Origin: Candidatus Methylospira mobilis
GTDB taxonomy: Bacteria > Pseudomonadota > Gammaproteobacteria > Methylococcales > Methylococcaceae
NCBI RefSeq assembly: GCF_009498235.1
Contig: NZ_CP044205.1
Location: 2,419,389-2,483,388, forward strand
Reading direction: 5' to 3'
DNA length: 64,000 nucleotides
How positions within the stretch are numbered: position 1 is the first letter of the stretch; each line of letters begins with the position of its first letter. The position numbers and the translations under genes are program-made. The notes beneath the pieces were generated by a model that saw only the letters and a list, made by a program, of their open reading frames with translations, was not told where the DNA came from and searched no databases. Below are positions 43,107 through 52,600 of the stretch, in pieces.

Positions 43107-44291
43107 TCAGGGCAGAACGAGAAACCGGACCAGTGGAGCGATGTTGGCGCGAACCACTGCCATCAATACCACGCAAACCGTAGCGCATGCCAGGCTCAGC
43201 AACACCGCCTCGGCGAATAACAGTCTGACGACCTTGCCGCGGCTGCAACCCAGCAGATAAATGGCATTGATTTCACTTTCTCTCAACCTGAGCGTCAGCG
43301 CGAAAACCAGGCCGACGATACAAAACGTTGCGATGCCGACCAGCAGCAGCGCCGAATCAAACAGGCGGCGTATGCGGAAAATGTTCGCCAGTAAGCCGGT
43401 AATCGTCTTCAACGGCTGCACGATCTGCGTAGCGGCGTCATCGGCAACATAGCGCCCTCTCAGCAATGCTGCCGATTTGCGATCATACGGTATCGCAATA
43501 ATCGCGCTGACGGGATAGTTACCGGCATCGCCGTGAAAATGGAAGGCATCCAGGTTTTCCGGCGTGATTTCGGTGTAGGTAACCAGCCCTGCATCCGCGA
43601 CGCGTACCCGGACATCCTCCGCTATCAACGGGTTTATCGCATGACCGATGGCTTTTGACTCCGAATGACCGTGTCCCAAACCTTCCATAACCCACGCGGT
43701 TTGCAAATCAATGAAAATCGCCTGGTCGTCGGGGCTGTGCGAACGCGCAAGCACACCGCTCACATGCAGACGCAGCGGATACACTCCGGCAAGGTCGAAC
43801 AGATTTTCCGGCGTGGTCAACAGCGTGTCGCCAGGCTTCAGCTTCAAATCCTGCGCAGCATCGACTCCCAGAATACATTCGCCCAGCATGCCCATCATGC
43901 GTCCGGTCCGGATAGATAATCCGCGGAAATCGTGATAATCCAATGTCGCGCCCACCAGCGGATGTCCCTGAATGCGGAAACGCGTATAAATCGGCAGCGC
44001 ATCGGCCAACCCGCTTTCCTGTATGCTATTGACTTCAACCATCGGAATCACGGGCGCGGCAGCTATACTGAAATAGAGCGCATTGAGCGTCAGATCGACC
44101 GCGCTTCCTTTGGCTCCGACCAGCAGCGGCGTTTGCGCTGCGCGCAAGCTCAGTTGGCGTTCTCCCTCATCCAGAACAAGATGCAACGCCAGCGGCAGCA
44201 CCGCAAGCAAACTCAATGAAGAAACGAGGATCAGGCTACGGATGCGATGATGGACAAGGTAGCGCCACGCCAGATAAAAGTCATGCCGCAT
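43107..44291 (-). CDS. FtsX/MacB-type ABC transporter permease (metal-linked cluster)
   Basis: The protein has 394 residues: one N-terminal helix (LILVSSLSLLAVLPLALHLV), a large periplasmic domain and three C-terminal helices. The coupling motif RLRESEINAIYLLGCSRGKV is present. The periplasmic part holds His-rich segments (EGLGHGHSESKAIGHA and DAFHFHGDAG) that could bind metal. It starts 3 bases after the ATPase gene and ends 13 bases before the ZnuA-like gene. Confidence 0.87.
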   Translation of the reverse strand: MRHDFYLAWRYLVHHRIRSLILVSSLSLLAVLPLALHLVLDEGERQLSLRAAQTPLLVGAKGSAVDLTLNALYFSIAAAPVIPMVEVNSIQESGLADALPIYTRFRIQGHPLVGATLDYHDFRGLSIRTGRMMGMLGECILGVDAAQDLKLKPGDTLLTTPENLFDLAGVYPLRLHVSGVLARSHSPDDQAIFIDLQTAWVMEGLGHGHSESKAIGHAINPLIAEDVRVRVADAGLVTYTEITPENLDAFHFHGDAGNYPVSAIIAIPYDRKSAALLRGRYVADDAATQIVQPLKTITGLLANIFRIRRLFDSALLLVGIATFCIVGLVFALTLRLRESEINAIYLLGCSRGKVVRLLFAEAVLLSLACATVCVVLMAVVRANIAPLVRFLVLP

Positions 44292-44294
44292 ACC

Positions 44295-44981
44295 CTACCC
44301 TTCCCCGGACGGAAAGTTCGACAGTTCGCGGCGCATCGGCATGAAATCCACAACGCGGTCGAATTGCGGAAGCAGCTCGTGATCGTGCGTGACCGCGACT
44401 ACCGTGGCTTGCCGCTCGTCAGCCGCCTTGAACAGCAGGTTTAGAATTTTTACCTTGTTGACCGGGTCCAGATTACCGGTAGCCTCATCCGCCAGAATCA
44501 GATCAGGCTCAGTCAGCAGCGCGCGGCAAACGGCGACGCGTTGCCGCTCGCCCTGAGACAGGGTATCCGGCATGGCGTTCAGCCTGCCGGACAATCCGAC
44601 TCTTTCCGCCGCAAACCGCGCGCGCGCGCGAATTTGACCATCCAGTTTAAGCACCGGGTTGATGCGAAAGGCGTGGACTATATTGTCCATGACATGCAGA
44701 TAATCCAGTAGCTCGATTTCCTGAAAGATAAAGCCGATACGAGTAATCCGAAAATTGCTCCGCTCCGACCCGTCAAGCTGATGCAGCGCAGCGCCGTCGA
44801 CAAACAATTGCCCGCAATCTGGCTGTAAAATGCCGGCAATCAGTTTTAAAAGCGTGGTTTTTCCGGCGCCGCTCGGCCCGATAATCGCTATTTTTTCACC
44901 GGATGCGATATGCAGCGCCGGTATATCCAGCTCGAATTCGGCATCGGGATAGCGAAATTTGACGCGATTGAGTTTGATCAT
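44295..44981 (-). CDS. ABC transporter ATP-binding protein (metal-linked cluster)
   Basis: The protein has about 228 residues from ATG 44981, which overlaps the stop of the upstream gene as ATGA; a start at 45113 would overlap that gene by 136 bases. Motifs present are Walker A GPSGAGKTT, FIFQEIELL, signature LSQGERQRVAVCRAL, Walker B LILADEATGNLD and the switch His in VTHDH. It is of LolD/MacB type and partners the FtsX-type permease that follows. Confidence 0.9.
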   Translation of the reverse strand: MIKLNRVKFRYPDAEFELDIPALHIASGEKIAIIGPSGAGKTTLLKLIAGILQPDCGQLFVDGAALHQLDGSERSNFRITRIGFIFQEIELLDYLHVMDNIVHAFRINPVLKLDGQIRARARFAAERVGLSGRLNAMPDTLSQGERQRVAVCRALLTEPDLILADEATGNLDPVNKVKILNLLFKAADERQATVVAVTHDHELLPQFDRVVDFMPMRRELSNFPSGEG

Positions 44982-46711
44982 TGACTTTCGCCCCCAACCA
45001 GAGGGCGGCCGTCCAGGAAAGCCAGTTGCGTGATGCGCCATTCTCCCCTGCGGCTTGCCGCCAACCGCAAACGCGCTTCGTAGAGGTTCCGGCGATCGTG
45101 CGCATGTCCCCAATGAGAAACAACGCCTTCGACCAGCCAGCGCGCAGTCACATCGTAGTGCCGAGGAAATCTTCCTTTATCCTGAATTTGCAAATCCAAT
45201 AACTCGACACGGCTGACTTTACCTTCGCCGCCCAATCCACGCGCCTGTTTGAGTAGCGCCCTGCGCTGCTGCAAATAAATTTCATCGAGAATATCCTCAT
45301 CGAGACTATTGGCCAGCCGGTCATAGACCGCATTTTCTTCCCGCAACTGAAATGCGCGATAGGCGTTATGTAACAGCGCTGCGAGAATAGCCTTGACCCG
45401 ATCGGTTTCCGATGCGGGCTGCTCGCCGCTTTTGATTTCCAGCGCGGAATAGTCCTCGCCGGCGGCAGACAAAGGCTCCATCATTTCCTCGCTCGACCAG
45501 GACAACAACGGCTGTTCGATGGAGACATCGGCATCCAAAGTCTCCCTGCCTTGCAAAATGGTAAATGATCGCAATGCATGGGCGATCCGAGGCGCGCCGG
45601 AAAAATCCCAGGTCAAACTCAACGACGTAACCGGTTTATCGACAAAATAGGCCAGAACCACTCCCAGCAGTGCGTTATCGGCATCCTGACGGCTGTTATC
45701 GTCCAATGGAACGATGCCTTGCCGGCTGAATGAAACGAAGCCTATGCGATCCATCTGCGGTAAAACCGTTATACCGTCCAGCACCATCGGGTTGCGCTGC
45801 AGAAGCCGTGGAGCAAGCGCTTCGACCAAGCGCTGCCGCAGCGCGGCGTTCAAAGCTCCGGCGTTTAATTCGGCTTTCAATGAATCAGGAAGCCAATCGC
45901 GCACGCCGGACAGGCGTATCAGTATTTCGTGCCTTACTTCCAGCGGCTCGAGGTAAATCCAGGACCTGGGCGCAGCATGATGGCGCACGCGGCTGCTGTC
46001 GTCGAAATGCGTCTCCCATGCGTCGTTCCAATTGAAACTCACCGTAAGCGGATGTTCGAACGCCATTAAATCGCTGACCGGAATGCCTTGATGGGTCACG
46101 ATCAATCCCAGCGACAATTGACCGTTTCGATGTGTTTTATCCTGGGTAAAAACGGCCGATGTCAAAGTAAGGGATTTGAGTTTATGTGGAATCGGATAGA
46201 CCATCGCACTTTCCCAAACCTTTACACTGCCTACGTTCTCAGAAACTGCGACTGGCGGCGCTGATCCTGCCGTTAACCGGCTATCCTCGCCCAGCATATT
46301 CACAAGCCTTAAACCAAAACAGCCAATGCGGACGTTTGCGGGCAATGCAGGCGGACAGGACTGCGCAATTTCCGGAATTTCCGCCATCGCCGGCAGACTG
46401 TTATCGGAAATACGCACGCCGACATCCGCCTGCGCATCGCTTACATTGACCTCAATAACGGCCTGAAACCTGGACATTCCGGCCCAATCGCCATAAGCAG
46501 GCATCGAAAACAGCGGCAACAGCAAACCGGCCGCCAGGCATGAACGCAACCCGGATTTTAAGCCGGCAAGGAAGAAAGCGGGTGTTGCTATAAACGAATA
46601 CAACATGAACCATGCAGCGAGCAATGTATTGGATGCGCGACGAAAAAAACCAAGCCAGGAGACAACATCAGAATCCAGCGTAGCCGTGAGAAGGAAAAAG
46701 TCTTGCCGCAC
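44978..46711 (-). CDS. Secreted or membrane-anchored protein of unknown function heading the metal-linked ABC operon
   Basis: The protein has up to 577 residues from GTG 46711; an ATG at 46606 would also give a signal-like N-terminus (CLAAGLLLPLFSMPAYG). The mature part is mixed alpha/beta with several long amphipathic stretches and no motif I recognise. It ends inside the start codon of the ABC ATPase gene (ATGA), so the four genes 46711-42137 form one coupled operon. It may be a periplasmic partner of the transporter. The N-terminal boundary is uncertain. Confidence 0.65.
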   Translation of the reverse strand: MRQDFFLLTATLDSDVVSWLGFFRRASNTLLAAWFMLYSFIATPAFFLAGLKSGLRSCLAAGLLLPLFSMPAYGDWAGMSRFQAVIEVNVSDAQADVGVRISDNSLPAMAEIPEIAQSCPPALPANVRIGCFGLRLVNMLGEDSRLTAGSAPPVAVSENVGSVKVWESAMVYPIPHKLKSLTLTSAVFTQDKTHRNGQLSLGLIVTHQGIPVSDLMAFEHPLTVSFNWNDAWETHFDDSSRVRHHAAPRSWIYLEPLEVRHEILIRLSGVRDWLPDSLKAELNAGALNAALRQRLVEALAPRLLQRNPMVLDGITVLPQMDRIGFVSFSRQGIVPLDDNSRQDADNALLGVVLAYFVDKPVTSLSLTWDFSGAPRIAHALRSFTILQGRETLDADVSIEQPLLSWSSEEMMEPLSAAGEDYSALEIKSGEQPASETDRVKAILAALLHNAYRAFQLREENAVYDRLANSLDEDILDEIYLQQRRALLKQARGLGGEGKVSRVELLDLQIQDKGRFPRHYDVTARWLVEGVVSHWGHAHDRRNLYEARLRLAASRRGEWRITQLAFLDGRPLVGGESQ

Positions 46712-47520
46712 CTTTATGTTCTTAACTTAATGAAAAAAACCACGACGAATCGCCCTTGTCCCTGGTTTGACGCTGGGAAAGCAACCCGTCATGATAAAAA
46801 GGAGGAATTACTCACGAACAGCAATATTAAGCATATATTACGCCAACAGATAAATACACTTTGATTCATCAACTTACTAAATGGCTATAGGCGTTAATAC
46901 CGCAAGCTACAGGTTATATCGCGCCCATGTGCGTGATATGCCGCAGATTGCCCTCAAGGACATATCCATGCAACAGCCAAAGCGGTGACTAAAAGGCATG
47001 TATAAAGTGTCATGTCGTCTCCAAAAAAAAGAACCCCAACCGTCCTTGGACCGTTGGGGTTGTCAAGTTTGCACATGCGTAAAGTTTTTACACACATATT
47101 GAGGCGAAGAGAGTTTTCAGAGAGTCCTGCGGCACACTACGCACAGGAACGCCGAACACTATCGCTGTACTATAAAGCAGTTAACGTGCCAATGGCTGGC
47201 GATTACTACCCGACTCTTTAATTACTGATGATTCAAGCTCTGCCAGCGGATTGATCTGCAAACAACATAATGTTTTATAAAACCTTAAAACGATAATGAT
47301 ACCGCGTTTACGCCCCTCGTCATGAGTGGGCCTTGTAGGCTGTTTCCCAAATAGAGAACCATATTGACTCGTCGGCAAACAAATCGGCGTATCCATGTTT
47401 AAAAAATAAACGCTATCTGTATTAATCCGGGCAAGAGAAAACACCGTCTGAGCTGAACGCTGTTGAACGGCAAGGCTTGTATGGCGTATTCTGACCCGGT
47501 TCGGATCGAGAGGATGCCCC
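46712..47520. other. 809-base intergenic region with an orphan terminator
   Basis: No protein gene is supported. The only strong signal is the minus-strand terminator at 47023-47061. Whatever it ends must be transcribed leftward from about 47100-47520, where no convincing protein frame exists, so a small RNA is possible. A 113-residue minus-strand frame (47181-47522) has no ribosome site or family features. Confidence 0.45.
47023..47061 (-). terminator. Strong rho-independent terminator, minus strand, without a recognised gene
   Basis: On the minus strand GGACCGTTGGGGTT-type arms (14 bp, one mismatch; plus-strand 47032-47045 and 47048-47061) are followed by eight T residues. It is oriented to stop leftward transcription. 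The nearest minus-strand protein gene upstream is more than 1.5 kb away (glk), pointing to a short unannotated transcript. Confidence 0.75.
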
Positions 47521-47799
47521 ATGAGCCACCATTTAAATCTGCTTCATGCCATATTTGAGGACCCGCTCAGGGGCAACATCCACTGGCGCGACGTCGAGTC
47601 GCTGCTTCACCATCTGGGCGCAGCCGTACAACCCAGTCACGGAGCCCGTTTTCGGGTGACGCTTAACTCAGTCGAGGGCATACTGCATCACCCGCACCAG
47701 GGCAATGTCTGCAGCAAACAGGAAATAAAACATTTGCGCGAATATCTGGCGGAAGCCGGTGTCACTCCTTCCCGCTACGAGACGCAACGAAATCAATAG
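47521..47799 (+). CDS. HicA-like mRNA interferase family protein
   Basis: The 92-residue protein contains the HicA-like dsRBD-fold pattern: DVESLLHHLGAAVQPSHGAR, then FRVTLNSVEGILHHPH and a C-terminal EIKHLREYLAEAGV. HicA toxins cleave mRNA and normally sit beside a HicB antitoxin; none is visible in the neighbouring bases. It may be a solitary, possibly inactive relative. The ATG at 47521 has a GAGAGGA site upstream. Confidence 0.7.
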   Translation: MSHHLNLLHAIFEDPLRGNIHWRDVESLLHHLGAAVQPSHGARFRVTLNSVEGILHHPHQGNVCSKQEIKHLREYLAEAGVTPSRYETQRNQ

Positions 47800-48672
47800 C
47801 CTTACGGCTACCTTGAGATGACTTTTAAACATGCCGTGTTGATCACACAACACATTGACATACCCCGGATATTGTTTTGTCGATCTTTTGGTAACTGTTC
47901 AACGTACCCACTGAAGAAGCATGGTGAAATCCGGACAAGAGCTTCTGCGACTCCGGGGAAGGGCGTAGGGAGCTTCCGGGGCCTGTCCTGAACGGCGGCA
48001 GGATGAGCCTGCTGCGTGGAGAATTTACCGACACGCTTCCGCGCGCCGCATCGGCAGCCTTAGCCCCAGCCGCCAAAGCCGCTAGCTGCAAAATTACGAT
48101 TTTTTAATCCACAGAAACTGTGGATAACTCTGTGTATAGCGTGTTGCTCCGATCGCTATCGTCGCGTTATTACGCCGGTTTTATTGCATTGTCCAAATTG
48201 GAAACAGCTAGGACAGCAAGGATTGACAAATATTAACTAATTGTTTTTTATATTTTTTAAAGGATAAAAACAAAGAATCAAGCACTTGAAAATTCGAGTT
48301 GCGCGTTTCGAAAAGCCGCCGGCGCAAGAGTGGATAAATAATAACTATTACTCGGCGTATACCTTAAAAATACGCTCCGCTCAGCCGTCGAATTTTCCGT
48401 TCGTCCTGAGCCTGTCGAACGGTAAATGGAAACCCTCTCGTCCGACAGTTAATCCGCACATGGTTCGACAGGGTTCTCCTGAGCGTAGCCGAAGGGCCCA
48501 CCAGGAACGGATACCTTAAGGAAACTCTGATTAAGTGCCATTTTTACCGATTTAAAAACTCCAATATAATGAATGCACAGTAAATAATATTACGCAATGG
48601 GCTTGATCAAAGGTTCCTTAAAAACATAGTGGCTCCTGACAAATGAGCCGAATAATTACAAAAAACGAAAAA
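47800..48672. other. 873-base intergenic region holding repeat sequences
   Basis: No supported gene. It contains a possible remnant of the GTAACTATTC-ended repeat (GTAACTGTTC at 47891, without a matching right end) and the palindromic repeat at 48398-48496. The region 48100-48290 is AT-rich. Nothing else was recognised. Confidence 0.4.
48398..48496. repeat. Imperfect palindromic intergenic repeat
   Basis: TTCGTCCTGAGCCTGTCGAA at about 48400-48419 is partly inverted at GTTCGACAGGGTTCTCCTGA (48463-48482), followed by GCGTAGCCGAAGGG. This paired sequence is a common extragenic palindromic repeat in many proteobacteria. It has no coding potential. Confidence 0.75.
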
Positions 48673-49689
48673 TCAGTCCGACAACTCCCGGGCCGCGTAA
48701 GCCGCGCCGAGCAATGCGCTGTCGGGATTGAGCGCAACGCGCACCGAACAGTTGCTCAGCAGTTCTCTGAACCGCCCCTTGTCCAAAAAAGCGGGAAGAA
48801 AGGTGCCGTTCGAGAGTATTTTCAAAATTTTTGGCGCGATTCCTCCGCCAAGCACCACCCCGCCGACCGCCAGGGTCTTCAACGCCCAGTTTCCAGCTTC
48901 GGCGCCGTAAATTTCAACGAATAAATGCAAAGCATCGAGACACAGCGGATCACGCTGCTCCAAACCGCATTGCCCTATCAATGCGGCCGGGTCCGTTGCC
49001 GCGCGGATGTTCGCATCAATCGCCGCTACGACATTTTCCGGGCGGGTTTCACTCAAAAACTGATAGATGCTGAAAAGGCCGGGGCCGGAAAGTACGCGCT
49101 CGCAGCTGACATGCCCGCCATGTTTGTCGCGCAGCCATGCCAACAGCTTGTCCTGTTCGACGCTGTTGGCGGCGAAATCGCTATGGCCGCCCTCCGTGGC
49201 GACGGGATGGTGTTGCCTTCCATCCCAGTACAGCAGGGCTTCCCCCAGTCCGGTCCCAGCCGCCAGCACTGCAATATTGCCTGCTCTGGGTTCGGCGATG
49301 ACCGCCATCGGATTCAACTCGACAAATTCATACGCTTGCAGATGCAACACGCCCAGGGCCGTGGCTTCGAGGTCGTTCAACAGCCTGACCCGGGCGATCC
49401 CTGTCCGTTCGGCGATTTCCCCGGCATCGATCAACCAAGGCAGATTGGTAGTTTGGCAGCGCCCGTCGCGCACCGGACCGGCAACGCCTAAACACGCGGC
49501 CAACGGTAATTCGCCGGCATGCGCATCTTTGAGAAAATCGTCGACGACATCGGCGAACGCAGAATAAGCCACGCTGGCATAAGTCTGGTCGCGTACCGAT
49601 AGCAGGCCGCTCTCCGTTTTTCGAAACAAGGCCAATCGCGTCTTGGTGCCGCCTATATCGCCGGCCAAAACCAAAGCTGCCATAGTCAT
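48673..49689 (-). CDS. glk: Glucokinase
   Basis: The protein has about 338 residues of the bacterial Glk family: phosphate-binding LAGDIGGTKTRLALF at the N-terminus, LNDLEATALG and AAGTGLGEALL around the active site, and TEGGHSDFA. It phosphorylates glucose with ATP in the cytoplasm. ATG 49689 overlaps the stop of the upstream gene (ATGA) and has AAGGGGG before it, so it is preferred to TTG 49692. Coupling with the GH94-type phosphorylase suggests that glucose and glucose phosphates released from a beta-glucan enter glycolysis. Confidence 0.93.
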   Translation of the reverse strand: MTMAALVLAGDIGGTKTRLALFRKTESGLLSVRDQTYASVAYSAFADVVDDFLKDAHAGELPLAACLGVAGPVRDGRCQTTNLPWLIDAGEIAERTGIARVRLLNDLEATALGVLHLQAYEFVELNPMAVIAEPRAGNIAVLAAGTGLGEALLYWDGRQHHPVATEGGHSDFAANSVEQDKLLAWLRDKHGGHVSCERVLSGPGLFSIYQFLSETRPENVVAAIDANIRAATDPAALIGQCGLEQRDPLCLDALHLFVEIYGAEAGNWALKTLAVGGVVLGGGIAPKILKILSNGTFLPAFLDKGRFRELLSNCSVRVALNPDSALLGAAYAARELSD

Positions 49690-52600
49690 CAAGCCCCCTT
49701 CCCCATGGTAATTTCCACGTTATGTTGCAAACCGTCGCGCTGCAATGGTATGCGTAACGCGCCGTCCGGCTCCTCCAGCAATCTCAAGGATTCACCATCC
49801 AGGGTCGCGACAACAATACGCTCGGCGCTGCGGGACGGATTGTTGATCTTGATGAGATAGCCAGTGCTTTCGCCAGGCAAACGGTAATCAAGAGAGTAGC
49901 TGTCCCAATCGTCGGGAATGCAAGGCTTCAGCAACAAGGCGCTGCCTTGCTCCACGCTGAAACCCAGCACCGATTCGATGCCGACGCGGTAAAGCCAGCC
50001 CGCCGAACCGGTGTACCATGTCCAGCCACCGCGCCCGATATGCGGTTCTTCGCCGTAGATATCGGCGGCGACCACATAGGGTTCAGTCTGATAGCGCGCC
50101 ACATCGTCAGCGGTCAAGGCATGCTCGACCGGGCTAAGCATTTGCAGCCAGACCGCCGCCTTGTCACGCCATCTCTGTTCCGCCAGCGCTTTCACCACCC
50201 AGCATGCGGCATGCGTGTATTGCCCGCCATTCTCGCGCACTCCGGCCACATACCCCTTGATATAGCCGGGGTCGTTCGGCGTATCGACGAAAGCCGGCGT
50301 CAGCAGGCGAATCAAACCGGGCGGATCGGACAGCAATTGCCTCTCCACCGCATATAACGCGCTATTGCCGCGCTCTCTCGGAGCAACGCCGGATATAACT
50401 GCCCACGCCTGCGCCAACGCGTCGATTTGACATTCATCGCTGTCTTTCGACCCCATCACCGCACCATTGTCGTAATAGGCGCGCCGGTACCATTCGCCGT
50501 CCCAGCCGTCCCGGTTTAAAGCGGCTTCTAGTTCGCTACGGTAAGCGCTATAGCGCTCCGCGCGCACGCTATCACCGCGCTGTGCGCATAGCGGCAAGAA
50601 GTCGCTGATAATGCGGCACAGAAAAAACCCCATCCAGACGCTTTCTCCGCGGCCTTCGCGCCCAACCCGGTTCATACCGTCATTCCAGTCGCCAGTACCC
50701 ATCAACGGCAAACCGTGCTCGCCGCGCGTCAGCGAACGATCCAGCGCACGGCAGCAATGTTCGTAAACATCGGCGCGCTGCTTTGAAACGCCGGGCCGCA
50801 GATAGTTTTCATCTTCGCCGGGCTCCAGCGGCGGCGCGCTGATAAAACCGACCGGCTCGTTCAGGATCGCGCTGTCGCCTGTGCTGCTTATATAGGTAGC
50901 CGTAATCCACGGCAGCCACAGCAAATCATCGGCGAAACGGGTGCGCTGTCCGCGATTGGCCGGTTCCGGGTGCCACCAGTGCAATACGTCGCCTTCCTCG
51001 AACTGATGCGCGGCATTGAGCAGTATCTGTTTTCTGGTCAGATCGGGACGCAGCAGCAACAAGGCTGCCGAGTCCTGCAGCTGGTCGCGGAAACCGAAAG
51101 CGCCCCCTCCCTGGTAAAAGGCGGAGCGCCCCCACAGACGGCAACTGAGATTCTGGTAGGTAAGCCAGCCGTTCAACATTAAATCGATAGCAGGTACCGG
51201 CGTCTTTACCTGCAAGCCGCCCACGGTATCTCGCCAGAATGCCTGTACCTGAAATAAAGCCTCGGCTATAGCTCCGGGCTGACGATAACGTTGCAATAGT
51301 GTGGCAAGCTGCCGGGCATCCCCCGCCTCGCCCAGCAGCAACGCGCAATCGATAGTATCGCCCGCTTCGAGGGTAAGCCGCGCCTGCATGGCAAAACAGG
51401 GATCCAGCCCTGCGCCGGTGCAACCATCCAGCACCGGTTTCGATAACGCCGCCGGCGCCGACAGCGTTTGACCGTAACCCAGAAAAGCTTCACGATCGGC
51501 GCTGTAATGCAGTGCGGCGCCTGTAGGCGCGCTGACCGCGCAAAATACGAAGCCGTCGGCAAAATCGCCGCTGTAGCGCTGGCGCGCAATCAATACCTGT
51601 AGTTTGTCTTCGTAAAGAGTTTCGATGCGCTGCGCCTGATCGTTGGCGCTGCTGCCCAGCAACAATTGCTGGAATGAAAACAATGACAGGCTGCGCGTAC
51701 GCATACTGTTATTAGTCAAGCGGATGCGAACGATTTTAACCGGATCGTTACGCGGAACAAAGACGGTGGTTTCCTGGGCTATGCCGGCCCCGTTATGAAT
51801 AAAACGGCTGTAGCCGTAACCATGCGCGGCCTGGTAAGCGCCTGCCCCCGCTATCGGGCCGGGCAGAGGAGACCAGACAGTACCGTCTTCTTCGTCGCGC
51901 AAATACAGCGCCTCGCCGTGAGGATCGAGCAGCGGATCGTTCGACCATGGCGTTAGACGGTATTCGCGGCTGTTACGCGACCAGGTGTACCCAGCCCCGG
52001 TTTCGCTGATCAGGAACCCGAAATGCTCGTTGGAAACGACATTGACCCAGGGTAGCGGCGGTAATAAAAGACGGTCGTTCGTCTCGTCAGCTGAGTTCAA
52101 CCTGATAACATACTCGCTGCCGTCGGCTGAAAAGCCGCCGTACCCGTTGAAAAAATGCAGATCGGAGGGTGGCGTAAACGCCTGCTCGCGACCTGGCTCC
52201 GCAGGCCGCTTGATCCGGTAACGAGAGTACAGCGGGTCGACAGCCGATACCTCCAGCTCCGTCCCGGCAAGCAGGCGCGCATACGATAATATAGCGATGA
52301 AGTCCTTGCGTCCGATATCGCAGCAGCTGCGGACGTACAGACAGGCATCAGGAGAGATAAAACCGGGGGGCGCTTCCGCAAATATCAATACCGTGCATAC
52401 AAACCCCTTGATGCGCCAATAAGCTATCAACTTCGCATACAAAGCAATTGCTTCGCTAAAGCAGAGATTCTGATCATTGACAACCAGCAACGGCCCGGAA
52501 ACGGCGACGCCCAGACGCGCCAGAGCGGCGCACGAATCGAACCGTTCAGGCAACCCAAGATTCTTCGCCCGCAGGACTGGCTGCTCATACTGCACAGCAG

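Noticed and set aside
47181-47522. Minus-strand 113-residue frame before the HicA-like gene
   Set aside because: No ribosome site or recognisable domain; considered as a HicB partner but shows none of the HicB pattern.
47891-48096. Fourth copy of the GTAACTATTC-ended element
   Set aside because: Only the left end (GTAACTGTTC) is recognisable; the expected right inverted end is absent, so it is kept only as a possible remnant.
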